Assembly: GCA_903813345.2 (NCBI GenBank)
Contig: CAIIXF020000010.1
Coordinates: 32,328,425 to 32,392,424 of the forward strand
Direction of reading: 5' to 3'
Length of the DNA stretch: 64,000 nt
DNA from: Owenia fusiformis
Lineage: Eukaryota > Annelida > Polychaeta > Sabellida > Oweniidae
Part shown: piece by piece, positions 34,655 through 46,880 of the stretch
Numbering within the stretch: position 1 is the stretch's first letter
How the letters are laid out: every line of letters begins with the position of its first letter
The notes under the pieces: generated by a model
What the model was told of the DNA's origin: nothing
The model's input: the letters and a program-made list of their open reading frames with translations, nothing else
Databases searched by the model: none
Translations under genes and position numbers: made by a program

Positions 34655-36110
34655 CGTACTAAAGACTGCTTATGAACAAGTTAGCAAAAATATAGCCATC
34701 ACACCAAAGTAGTTGCCACTACGTTCTTAAAAACGTTGCCAAACTGGTTTCAAACTGTGTGCAAACGGAATGAACGTAGCTGCAAGTTCCTACCGTCTAT
34801 TTACGAACTTAACCCCCCTATCACACCAAACTACTAGTATAGTAGTTCTTACCCGTTCTTGCCAGTCCTACGAAAACGTCGTAAAACGGGCTCAATCTGG
34901 CTGTGGTCTAAATTAATTAGCTACTTCAAGACGTGCATCTCATTCGCAGTTCGTTCAGGTCGCATCACGTCGGTGTGCAACGTCATATAACGCGTCCCCT
35001 AGTCTAGAAGGTCATCATGACCTGATTACAGAACGGTATGGTCGCCATCGAATTTTGAATCGATTCAAAATTCTTAATCACATTCCCTGTCCAGGAAAGT
35101 CCAGGAAGTTCGTAAACAGACCGTATTCTAACGTTGTAGCTACGTTCATTCAGTTCGCACACAGTTTAAAATCGATTCGGCAACGTTTTGAAGGACGCAG
35201 TGACAACTGGTTCTGGTGTGATAGCTATTTTTGTTAATTTGTTCATAAGCAGTTTTTAATACGTTCATCTCGTCTTTATTCCGTCTGCAGTACGTTGGTA
35301 TCAAGTTTAGATCGGGTTAAATTGTGCGTTCGTCTCGTCTACACAACGTATCCAAGCAGTTCAATTACGTCCTTTATCAGTTTAAACCAGTTGACAATTA
35401 GTTGTACCTCGTTCTCAATACGTCCTAATATGTTACTGAATTGTTGCATCTTATTGCGAATGGAGAGGGCGTATTAATGACTGTGTGAGAACTACACGGA
35501 CGTTCTTAGAACTTTATGAGAACCTACTGTGAACCTTTATAAACGGAAAGGACGTTATTCGGTCGAGTTGTCTACGAATAGAATGAACGAGCTACAAACG
35601 GACTAGATTCGGGTACCCACGGCTGCAATTTACGCCTGACTACACAACATCGTAATACGTCCCTAGTAGGATTGAAGTACGGCACTTCCGTTCGTTGTGT
35701 CCCCAGTGCGTCCAGGTAGTCTTAAGTACGTTGTCACTCGTTCTGATCACCAAAAAATTTTGAGCATGCTCTAAGTTCTGGAGGACCTTCTCGTTCGAGT
35801 AGTTTCATGAAGTTTGTAAACAGATCCCAAACGGTTCTTAGTGGGTTCTTAGTACGTCAAATCCGTTCGTGCACAGTTTAAGCCCGTTTCCGAGAACGTA
35901 GTTTCAAACTGTGTGCAAACGAAATTAACGTAGCTGCAACTTCCTACCGTCTATTTACGAACTTTATGGAAATTCTTGGACGGGAAGGTGATTTAAATTT
36001 TGAATCATTTCATAATTCAATGGCGACCATGCGGCCATGCCGTTCTGTAATTAGATAATGTGACAACGTATTTCAAACGAGATGACCTACTAGACTAGGA
36101 ATTCCACTAA
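34655..36110. mobile_element. CpG-rich nested foldback elements
   Basis: ACTGCTTATGAACAAGTTAGC near 34670 is mirrored near 35245, giving inverted ends around 34655-35262. ATTTTGAATCGATTC with GGTCGCCAT (about 35040-35065) is mirrored at about 35975-36030. CAAACTGTGTGCAAACG..AT.AACGTAGCTGCAA occurs directly at about 34752 and 35908. The many ACGT and CGTTC words differ from surrounding DNA. No transposase is found. Confidence 0.6.
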
Positions 36111-36531
36111 CTGAAAAGTCAGCTGAGGGAACGTTCAAATATACCGTTTTGGGTAGTGGTTTTCTCTAACTTCAAGCCGGCGCGCTGGGGTAAGTAACGG
36201 TATGTAGGAAGATAATTGAATGTAGCTTGCCTTTTTCGTGACGCATGGTGACAATAACTCCTACTTGGTGTGTAATTTGAAGATAAAGTGGAGAAATTTC
36301 AAATTTCACGCGCACCATTTTAAATTTTTGCGCATGCGTGCACATGTGCATTGTAATTTACATGCGCAGTGGCATTGCCGTTCAAAGATCATGTGACTAT
36401 TCATATTTAGCTAACGCGAGTTATTTTGTAGCAAATGTTTTCTTTCGAAAGTGACGAAATCTCGCGAGACCTAAAAATGGCTGCAATTGAATTTCAAAAG
36501 TTTTTTTGTCTAATAGAACATTAATTTACTA

Positions 36532-38918
36532 CAGGGCGTATCAAAAAAACGCAACACATAGTTATCTCGTAAAATCACAAAACTAGTGATGACTACATCA
36601 ATTTTATTTAATGTACCATAAAGCCATGTCTTTCCTCTTTGCAATGATATGTCATTCATTCACATGTGGTAATGGTTGGGTGAGAAAACTTTCCAATTGC
36701 ACAGTGGGTCAAAATCGGCTCTGCACCAAGTTTTAGATATTGAAAAAAGCAGTGCAAGGGCTAAGTGCCAATGGAAGTTCCCCTGACTTGAATTGTTGTG
36801 ACTTTTTCTTTTGAAGCTATCTCAGGAGCATCTGTGCTCACAATTCCTCCACCAGATATTGCAAAACCTTGAGAAAGATTTGCCCATGGGGTGCTTTTCT
36901 TTGCTTTAACCCACACATGATTCAGGGCTGAACCATGCATGACGTGGACAGATGAGCGCATCTTTATGTGCTAGGAAGTGGTTGCAATGTGGAGGGGTAT
37001 AGGATGTATTCTTGCATGAGTATGAGTATGAACACTTTACTGTCTATGCCATACCTGTCACACCTTCTTCCAATAGCCCCTATGCCCCTTGTACTGACTT
37101 TTGCAGTGTTTTAAACTTGGGTCCGAGTTGAATTTTGCCCCACTTTGCAAAATTAATGATTATTCGGCCAGAGATGACTCCCTGTGAATGAATGATATTT
37201 CATTGCAAAGAGGAGTAATTTGGCTTTTTGGTACATTGACTGAAAAGGATGCAGTCAGTATTGGTTTTATGTTTTCTTCAAATTTTGCATCGGGCTCTGT
37301 GCACTGACTTTTGCAATGTTTATCACTTTAGTCCATGGTATGAAATCTCTAGGACGTCTAATAAAGGAGTTGGTAGCACACTATAGCGCAGCGATATTTG
37401 ACCTTACATTAACATACCTACATATGTCCCCTAATAATTTTTATTATAACCATTAAATATACTTCCGGCTTTTAGGCTGAATTATGCCTGCCATTAACAG
37501 AGGTAAAAAAAATCACCCAAAAATAAAATCCAAACTTTTCACAATTTGGAGTACACAATGCAACAGAAAATAATAAAAAATAATAAAAAAATGATTTTAA
37601 ATATATGTTTTAGGTTTCTAAGCTATAAATTTGAGGTTATTTTTCTTATCAATACCAAAAAATATGTAATCAGTGTATCAAAGTTTTGTATTGTTTCTCA
37701 GGTATTTATATGATAAATGCTACAAATGAATCACTTTTATATTGGAATGACAAATGTTTAAATTATGCTAGATTTTTACAAAAGGGGTCTCAATACGTTT
37801 TGAGATATGGATTTTTATTCAGCGGTGAAAATTATCAATAAAGGCGGGCCTATTGCTCTTCCTTGACTAATTGGGACTACAACTAAATTCTATTTCCCGT
37901 AGTTAGATATAGCTCAGTTGCTTATAAAACAACCATCAAGACTTGATCGAATTCATGAATAATTTAGAAAAATCGTTATCATTATCTTCCTAAAATTTGA
38001 TTGTATCCAGCGGTAAGGTCAAAAAACAAACAGCCATCAGGAAACTTGATGATAGCCACAAGTAACGTCGAGGAAGAATTTCAGGGCGTTCGATTGCATA
38101 TGACTCTAAGTGATTATTAGACATGCCCTTGGAATATATGAACATTCCAATACCTCTGTAACATTTAATTTGATATAAATCTTACCTATTTGTTATTGTA
38201 TTATGTTTTGTAAAACATGAACAATAATTTGTTGTTAGACCCCTTGCGATTATATGGAAAAATTCTGGTAATAAAATGTTTTAAATGGTAAGAAAACTAA
38301 TATGTTCCCAATCATAAATAACCTAAATATTCCACATAATTTTGTTGAATCGGCTTGGCTCATATTTGAAAAATCAAACAAAATCTGAAAAACACACTTG
38401 CATAATTACACTAATTAAACACCGACATCTACGGTAAAATTAAATAGAATATTTTTAAATTATGATAATTTATTTTTGTTCGTACGCTTAGATTAACGGT
38501 CTGTGTCTTATAAAATGTATAACAGTTCGATTCAAAATATTTACGTTTTTTGACCCCTTGTGATGAAAGACATTTTTCGACCCGAAAGCCGGAAGTTTTT
38601 AGAGCAAATGGTATTTTAAAAGAATCAAGACATGTGCACCTTCATAAATATTGCTTCAAATGTTGCTGCGCTAGAGTGTGCTACGGATCCTTCATATTCG
38701 GAAGTCATACCATGGACTACTTGGCCCAAAGCTAATTTTGGCCCACTTTGCAAATGGAATGATTACTCACCCAACCATGACCAAATATCAATGAATGATA
38801 TATCATTGTAAAGAGGACACACATGGCTTTATGGTGCATTGAATGAAATCAATGCTGTTATCACTGGTTTTGTGCTTTTCCAGGATAACAATCTCATGCG
38901 TTTTTTTGATACGCACTG
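36532..38918. mobile_element. 2.4-kb Tc1/mariner-type element, interrupted
   Basis: The end CAGGGCGTATCAAAAAAACG is mirrored at 38899-38918, with TA on both sides. Subterminal sequence (AAAGCCATG, GCAATGATAT) is also mirrored near 38790-38840. No intact transposase remains; the 66-codon minus frame at 36761 is the longest. The centre is replaced by another element (37329-38716). Confidence 0.82.
37329..38716. mobile_element. Element nested in the mariner-type transposon
   Basis: The ends AGTCCATGGTATGA and TCATACCATGGACT are exact inverses. The interior has subterminal copies of a GGCTTTTAGGC / GCCCGAAAGCC-type block. A fragment of the same family lies at about 1540-1800. It is non-coding. 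Confidence 0.65.
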
Positions 38919-39059
38919 TACAACAGCGGACTGTTGAAGGAACAAACTAAGGTAACAACAAATAAATTATATATTGATTCAAATATATTAGGGTATTATT
39001 AACGCTACTCAGCACAGCGTTTAGTCGAACTGGGCTCGATTTTTCCCTTCAAGAATTTT

Positions 39060-40020
39060 CAATTTAACTTCCCAGAGCAAAGCCTCTAAAACTATTTTTT
39101 CTTGATATTGCGGTTGCGTTTGACTGTGTTCCGCAAAATAAAATATTAATTTACTTCCACACAAACTAAGAGCCTATGGTATTCATGGCCAACTTCTAAA
39201 CTTATTGAATTCATATCTGATAAATAGACGATTTTTTCTAAACATTTCTGGTGAGTCATCAGTAACAACTGAAGCAGGCTTCCTAAACTGTGGTGCGCCA
39301 CAGGGATCAGTTCTAGGTCCCCTTCTATTTATTTTATATATCAACGATCTCCCAGATAATGTAAATTCCAAATACTACATCTACGCAGATTACACTTTAT
39401 TTTTGACCCCAAAAAGCCCCAAGAAATTGATGAAATAGTAAAATCTGATCTATCTGAGGTAGAATATTGGTCCACACTGTGAAAATTACAATTTAAACCA
39501 GAAAAGAGCTGTGAAGTTATTTTCTATGTAATTAGAGCTAATCCTCAATATGTAAGCAAATCCTATCTTAGTGACTCTGAAACTGAAAGAACAAATGTAC
39601 ATAAACAAATTGGATATACTTTTGATCATAATCTAACGAATCAAAACCACGTTAAACTCTAGAGATCTGGGAACGCGTTAACTCCTTTATAAGACCTCAT
39701 TTCGACTATGGAACTACTCTTGTTAACAATGCGTCATAGATTTGACTTTATTTTACCCACTTGGTGCTCAGAGATGTTTTTAAATTCATCAATACCATCT
39801 ACAATATCAAACTGGTCACAATTACCTAAAATATTACGTAATATGAAAACGTTTCAATCATGTAAAAAACACCAAAATATCTTGTTTAAAAATCAAGAAA
39901 GTTTTATTTGCACTTCCAAACTCAATCTGAAAAGATCTCATGAAATTCTAATGAAAATGTTTCCCTTAATTTAAATTCAAAACTCCAAACCCTAATTGCT
40001 GAATTCATTAAAACAAACCC
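39060..40020 (+). pseudogene. LINE (non-LTR) reverse transcriptase relic
   Basis: From about 39095 the + strand encodes a decayed palm domain: FLDIAVAFDCVPQ (region A), then CGAPQGSVLGPLLFILYINDLP (39290-39350), then YIYADYT, where the family has YADDT. The aspartate-to-tyrosine change removes a catalytic residue. The following frame fragments (to about 40020) resemble the thumb region but have stops and frameshifts. Typical of a jockey/CR1-like LINE; the rest of the element is missing. Confidence 0.85.
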
Positions 40021-41037
40021 TTCCCCCTCCTTAACAGTACTTTAAATAATTTTGTCCACATTAAATATGTCCACCCCATTGTCAACCTGTGAGATTTATG
40101 GTTTCACATCACGTGCGATATACTGTAGCGGGAGCACAATTTTTATTATTGATTTATATTCGTTCATTAATTACACATTGATACATTTTACTTTTAATAT
40201 AACATTTATATGCGTTAAAATGAAAAGAGTGTCCTCTTTTTAAGGATATACCAGTGTAACCTCCGAAAAAATCGACCATTTTCAATCTCAACGAAACTAG
40301 GTTTTTATTATAGACCTAGATGTAGCGATTCGAAAAATGTAATAAAAAAGGTGGGTCAACGGATTAGTTTTTACATGAGAATCTTCTGAAAATAGGTGTG
40401 ACGTTATCATCATTTGAACATTTGAGGCGCCATTGATTCCAAAGCAAAAAAACATATTTTCCTATATTTCGTCGATAAAATGATGATTTAGGGAGTATTG
40501 ACGATTTTTTTCGAGCCTAGATAAACTTCCTTTATACATAATTACATTGGTTCGAATATTGGTACACTCAGGACATTTCTTCTTACTTTTTTCACTTAAA
40601 GTGTTACCCCTACCCCACCAATATTTGTGAATTTTTGTAACGTTTTTCCATTAAAAACATGTCTTTTTCATTTTCGAATTTTGACACGTTTTGAATCGAA
40701 AATTACGCAAATTTCCAATGGATTGTGGTATTTTTTTTATTTGCTTATTCCAAAAAAGGTGTTCTCATGTTTATTTTGATATAAAAAAAAAAAATATAGG
40801 GTCAACGGTCTGTTTTACGCTTGAAAATGGCGTTGAAGATTACAAAAGCCACTGGTCAATTCGCGTCATAATTTAAATAAATATATGACGTCTTTCTCAA
40901 GAATTAACAAAATCGACTGCTCACAAAAACATAAACTAGCTAAGTCCACATGATAAACATCATTCCAAAATATTATAAATTATAAATAAATTGAGGGTTA
41001 GATGCCCCAGTAAGACATTCATTCAACAAGGCATTAA
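40021..41037. other. Gene-free AT-rich stretch
   Basis: No exon, RNA gene or repeat boundary is recognised. A 61-codon + ORF near 40691 shows no domain. Confidence 0.4.
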
Positions 41038-42632
41038 CATGACAAAATGTCACCACCTAAAACAATTTGGTCAATTTAAAGCAAGTTGAAAAAATACCTC
41101 TTTGACTTTTTTGACATTGAGAAGGTCATTGAAGGTCAAATGTCAAATGTAAAGTCAGATTTGAACTTCTGAGAACATGTAGATGATTTTGAAAAAAATT
41201 AAGTAAATTTGAAGCAAGTTGAAAAAAGACCTTTTTGACCTTGAAAAGGTCATTGAAGGTCAAATGTCAAATCTAAAGTCAGATTTGAACTTCTGAGAAC
41301 ATGTAGATGATTTTGAAAAAAAAATTAAGTAAATTTGAAGCAAGTTGAAAAAAGACCTTTTTGACCTTGAAAAGGTCATTGAAGGTCAAATCTTAAGTCA
41401 GATTTGAACTTCTGAGAACTTATAAAGTCAAATTTGAACTTCTGAAAAGATGTAGATGATTTTGAAAAAAAAAATTGGTCAATCTGAAGCAAGTTGAAAA
41501 CAGACCTTTTTGACCTTTTTTGACCTTGAGAAGGTCATTAAAGGTCAAATGTCAAATCTAAAGCCAGATTTGAATTTCTGAGTACATGTAGATGATTTTG
41601 AAAAAAAAATTAGTCAATTTGAAGCAAGTTGGAAAAAGACCTTTTTGACCTTTTTTGACCTTGAGAAGGTCATTGAAGGTCAAATGTCAAATCTAAAGTC
41701 AAATCTAAAGTCATATTTGAATTTCTGAGAACATGTAGATGATTTTGAAAAAAAAATTTAGTCAATTTGAAGCAAGATGAAAAAAATACCTTTTTGACCT
41801 TTTTTGACATTGAGAAGGTCATTGAAGGTCAAAAGTCAAATCTAAAGTCAGATTTGAATTTCTGAGAACATGTAGATGATTTTGAAAAAAAAATTTAGTC
41901 AATTTAAAGCAAGTTGAAAAAAGACCTTTTTGACCTTTTTTGACTTTGAGAAGGTCATTGAAGGTCAAATGTCAAATCTTAAGTCAAATCTAAAGTCAGA
42001 TTTGAATTTCTGAGAACACGTAGATGATTTTGAAAATTTTTTTTAGTCAATTTGAAGCAAGTTGAAAACATACCTTTTTGACCTTTTTTGACCTTGAGAA
42101 GGTCATTGAAGGTCAAATGTCAAATCTTAAGTCAAATCTTAAGTCAGATTTGAATTTCTGAAAACACGTAGATGATTTTGAAAAAAAAATGTTGTCAATT
42201 TGAAGCAAGTTGAAAACAGACCTTTTTGACCTTTTTTGACCTTGAGAAGGTCATTGAAGGTCAAATGTCAAATCTAAAGTCAGATTTGAAGGTCAAATGT
42301 CAAATCTAAAGTCAAATCTAAAGTCAGATTTGAATTTCTGAGAACATGTAGATGATTTTGAAAAAAAATTAAGTAAATTTGAAGCAAGTTGAAAAAAGAC
42401 CTTCTTGACCTTGAGAAGGTCATTGAAGGTCAAATGTCAAATCTAAAGTCAGATTTGAACTTCTGAGAACATGTAGATGATTTACAAAAAAATTGAAGTC
42501 AATCTAAACAGTATTTGTTAAGTTATAGGAAGTTGTAAGAAATTGTTACAGACGCCGGACGCCAACCGCCGGACGCCGTCGCAAAAAAACGGAGACCATA
42601 ACAATATGTCACCACTTTTGGTGGTGACATAA
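41038..42632 (+). repeat. Satellite-bearing element rich in AGGTCA words
   Basis: About nine to ten units of roughly 125-150 bp contain AAGCAAGTTGAAAA, CTTTTTGACC, GAGAAGGTCATTGAAGGTCA and CATGTAGATGATTTTGAAAA. The array starts near ATGTCACCACC (41048) and ends with a GCCGGACGCC-rich block (42551-42580) and the hairpin GTCACCACTTTTGGTGGTGAC (42609-42629). These non-satellite ends suggest that a mobile element carries the array; a fragment of its tail lies at 1038. Confidence 0.85.
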
Positions 42633-43759
42633 TAAACGATGATTTAAAATGGCTAATAATAGCCATATTTGACTCCTATTCTAATATGCTAATATTTCTG
42701 TTTATTTTTCGGGAAAGGATAACGTTACATTTGAGGTTAACAATTGTGAAAACTCAACATGTCTAATGAACTGCCTTCACAAGTATAACCTCACAGATCA
42801 GGCATGAATGATTTCACTCGTGATATATAGCATGCATGCTTTCTGATGATTTTCGGTTGGGGCTGTACATTCCCTGTGCATTCCTTACCCCGAGGTCCCC
42901 AATTATGTAAAGTTGTCGGATTTGAGCAAGATACGTCTACTGAATGTAGTACACGAATAATGAGTAAATTGAGAATATTTCGTTTTGTCGGCACTGCCGT
43001 AATAGTTGTTGATTTTCTTTCTCAGAGATATTTCTTTTGTTTTTTGACGTTTCGTAGGATGTCCATCCTACTTCTTCAGAAATAAAATTATATTTGAATC
43101 AAACTGAAATAATTAATTATTTCATAACAATGAGACAAATAGCAACCGTTACTATAGAAAACTTCATTGATGTTACAATTAAAAAATTATTGAGAAAAAT
43201 GTTACCATAAAAAGCTTCAATGATGTAATATACAATTAAAAACGTTACTAAGGTATAACACAACATACCACCTAGAAACGACACTAAGACATTATGAATA
43301 TGAATATATAAACTATAACATCTTAAAATAGACGGGATCCAGTGTGTAACCCTGATCCCTGTTTAAATTTTTTAAAAAATTATTGTTCATAAATTTAAAT
43401 CATATATTCTGTTCAGTTATTCATAGCTTGTAAAGTAATTTACTACATCCATTTGAGCTTGTTGAGATCCATACAAATTAGTTCCACACATAAGATGCAT
43501 CCACATCACTTTCCAATGCCTTTGATTATTTAAAACGGGGTTTCCGCTCGGCCCAGTTCATTCTTTCCAGTATTTATTTTTCTGCAACTTGATTCCATAC
43601 TGGGGAAAATTATTCAAACCAATATAACTCCCGCCACAATACATACTCCAATATTAACACAGGCTTTACTCAGGCCTTTAATTCACAACTGTCATAATAA
43701 GCTTCATGTCCTCTATTCTTTCGTCCTCAATCTGAAAAAAATTATCGGAAATATTTAGA
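42633..43759. other. Gene-free stretch
   Basis: No exon is supported. A 79-codon + ORF at 42846 overlaps a 67-codon minus ORF and neither has a domain. Confidence 0.4.
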
Positions 43760-44080
43760 GGTTATGTCACTATGACGTGAAATATGCCCGAGTTCTCCCA
43801 ATATAGGCCGACCTTGGGAGGCTCTATATTTGGGCAAGAACGAAGGCATATTTCACGTCATAGTGACATAACTGATGTATTACATGCCTTTGTTCCCATG
43901 GTTACTTTGTATCAATGACGTGACGTCATGATATTATCATGGTTATTAAAGAAATCTAATATCAAAACGAGGTAAATAAAGCGGGCTATATCGGGGTAAT
44001 CGGGCAATATCGGTGGATATAGCTCGCTAACTTTCCCATTGACTTCCATACAAATGCTTCGCTAGGTATGTAATACATCA
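43760..44080. mobile_element. Foldback MITE with internal hairpin, copy 2
   Basis: The hairpin arms starting GTTATGTCACTATGACGTG (43763) and their complement (43845-43872) enclose a loop. The downstream part (GATGTATTACATGCCTTTG..., ACAAATGCTTCGCTAGGTATG) matches the element at 14721-15190. The middle of each arm differs between the two copies, yet pairing is preserved. Confidence 0.65.
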
Positions 44081-44384
44081 AATTAATTCATTAAGTACTA
44101 ATTATAATCATAGATGTTGACATAACGTTAGCGGACGTGTCAGTTTGTTGGACTTTGGATGTATGGTTAATAATGTAATATCCGACTCTATTAACATTAA
44201 CAGGGCGTTCAATAAGTACTGATAAAAAATTGCAAAATGGCCTACTTAAAATGTGGATATTGCTCCTCGATCTATTGCTTGGGCACTAACTTGTCACACA
44301 TCAATGCAATTTCTAAACCATTATGAATCACATGTTGTGTGAGACCAACACTTGAATCAATCATATCTGTAATTTTTCTAGAGA

Positions 44385-44605
44385 CGCGTTGAACGACGTT
44401 GTGCAATACCTGTGCACACCGACATGGTGCGATCTGAACGAACTGCGAATGAGATGGACGTATTGGAGACTGTTTCCGAAATAGCTATTTAGCTAATTAT
44501 TTTAGACATATTTCACGACTACAACCAGATTAAGCCTACATTACAGCTTTTTCGTAGATATGGAGAGAACGGTTGAAAACTAATTTGGTGTGATAGGGGG
44601 ATAAG
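44385..44605 (-). repeat. Inverted fragment of the 34.8-kb CpG-rich element
   Basis: Read in reverse it matches 34815-35000: CCCCCTATCACACCAAA, CTAAATAATTAGCTA-like sequence, CATCTCATTCGCAGTTCGTTC and CGATGTCGGTGTGC-like sequence in order. Confidence 0.6.
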
Positions 44606-44689
44606 ATTTGCTCTCTGATTTCATCAATAGGTGTTGCCAAAGTATCTTAGTACCAGTGTTTACTAATGCCTTGGTCATGCCTTGGTCAC

Positions 44690-44960
44690 ATAGGCTCCGA
44701 TTTTCACTACGGCGCCCGGCCGATGAGTATTTTGTTCAAAATCGGCCGGCGAGCCCAGGCATCGTACGGGCGCCGGGCGATGATCGAGCACCATCGGCCG
44801 ATTTTTAGACATCGCCCGTGCGCCGGCAGAGTTTTATCGCGGAGATGAAAGTTGCCGATGTGTTGGCGATTTTTTCTCAACCAAACTCATCGGTACCTAC
44901 CCGGCCGTGTCCCGTACGTTCATCGCACGATTATCTTACGACCCTGGTGGCATCGTAAGG
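44690..44960. other. GC-rich, CpG-rich island in AT-rich DNA
   Basis: Words such as GGCGCCCGGCCGATGAG, ATCGGCCGGCG and GGGCGCCGGGCGATG recur with several near-palindromes around ATCGGCCG. Composition differs sharply from the flanks. Two overlapping 60-66 codon ORFs are by-products of the low stop frequency. It could be a mobile-element core rather than a host CpG island, since no gene is adjacent. Confidence 0.55.
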
Positions 44961-45107
44961 TCATCTAGGGATTTCATTTAACTTAACACACTGATTTGTA
45001 CGATAATTCTCAATTATAATTACTATTCTAACATGATATGTGATGTCACAATGACGAGAACAATTGATTTATTGGTCTATATTGGGGTATGTATGACCTG
45101 TAGAAGT

Positions 45108-46300
45108 ATGAGTACCGTACTCCAACACCAAATTCGAAAATTCATATCAATACTTTGCACATATGGCGTTCATGATCAACTTTAAAACGTTTACCCCCCA
45201 AAGTGTTAGATATCAAAATGTACCTGTTCATATAGGGGTTTGATTGATCTACAACAAATTATAGGGGGTCAGGTTACTTTCTGAGATATCAGCGTCCATT
45301 TATTGTAACTCGCGTTTGCTACCATTTCCTCAATTCTGAGATGATGGACAAACGCGTAGTAAACATGCATAGCCACGTCGGAACTGGCTGAATATGTGAA
45401 AAATTTATCCATACAGGCTAGAAAGGGTTAATTTGCCCTACCCCAAATACGTGTAAATATGCTTGTCTAACTTTGCCACTGTGACGTCACAAATCTAACC
45501 TGACTATCTCTGAGTTTATTGAAGAAAATGATACGTCTGACAAACAGCTTTCATTCCCTATATGGCACACCTTCTACTAAGAGTTGCTTCATTGACTTAA
45601 TCTTCGACAAAGGCCCTATGTCCCGAGGATTTTGACTGAAATTTGGCCATTTTCGCCCAAATCTAAGTAAATAGCAGTTTCCCCCACAGCTGTATTTTGA
45701 CCTGACACGTGTATCTAGCCTGTAAAAATGAAAAATCGCTACATTGTAGCAATTTCAGTGAGATATGAGCCCTCGAAATCATGTAATTTTAGCAAAAAAT
45801 GAAGAAATAACCTGCAATTTTGACAGAATTTCAGAGGGCTCTCTTTCATTCATGACCCTCCACGGGCCTCTTATGACCATTCTTATACTCACAGAAGGGT
45901 TGGAAGTGATTTGAAATCATTATTTGGCCTACGCAGAACGAAAAAATCGATTCTGTTCTCAAATTCTGCTGAGATATTGGTCTCTGGCCAACTAGCAGAC
46001 AATTTTAGGCCTCATATTAAGGTATGAGTACCGTAATCCAACACCAAATTCGAAAATTTATATCAATACTTTGCACATGTGGCGTTCATGATCAACTTTA
46101 AAACGCTTACCCCCCCCCCCCATAGTGTTAGATATCAAAATGTACCTGTTCATATAGGGGTTCGATTGATCTACAACAAATTATAGAGAGTCAGGTTACT
46201 TTTTGAGATATCAGCGTCCATTTATTGTAACTCGCGTTTGCTACCATTTCCTCAATTCTGAGATGATGGACAAACGCGTAGTAAACATGCTCACGTCGGA
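45108..46300 (+). repeat. Direct duplication of a ~260-bp block
   Basis: 45108-45372 (GAGTACCGTACTCCAACACC to GTAAACATGC) recurs at 46025-46290 with few changes and a longer C run. About 650 bases separate the two. Neither copy codes. Confidence 0.75.
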
Positions 46301-46744
46301 ACTATTTTTGACCTACATCGCTATTTTCGTAATTCAAATGAAAGTTGAACTTCTCCTCTTTATTTTGATACCAAATAGTGGCATACTAGGTACCCGGCTA
46401 GAAGCCAACTATGGTGTTATTTAGAACAATACTACAGGTTTTTAAATGGACTATATATAGTCATACCTTTTGGCGGATGGATATGGAACCTCATACCTTA
46501 ATATAGACCAAAAAATGTAATGACTATTACAATTTGCATACTCACCCCATCTGAACCAATTTAGTCACAATATAGACATCACGTACATATGTCAATATGT
46601 CAATATGTGTGACGTCAGTTTCATTATTTAGCTAGGAGGAAATCCGGTAAATAGAATGTCCGAAACATTAGAATTTTTCAGATTGAAAATAATCAAATCG
46701 GAAGAAAATTAGGTTTTATCATGTTAGAATCGTAACAAAGACCT

Positions 46745-46880
46745 CGATTCTATGATTTATGGCAATTTTATTCTGCACATTTCCTTATTTTGCGATTTCG
46801 GTCTTTTAACAATGAACAGAATAAAATTGTCGGTCATATGTTGCGCCATAAATCATAGAATCTCGGTCTTTATTCCTTAA
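46745..46880. repeat. Palindromic MITE (family also at 55930)
   Basis: GACCTCGATTCTATGATTTATGGC at 46740 is mirrored at about 46850-46880 (GCCATAAATCATAGAATC then TCGGTCTTT). The core GGTCTTTTAACAATGAACAGAATAAA matches, inverted, the copy at 55930-56085. Confidence 0.7.
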
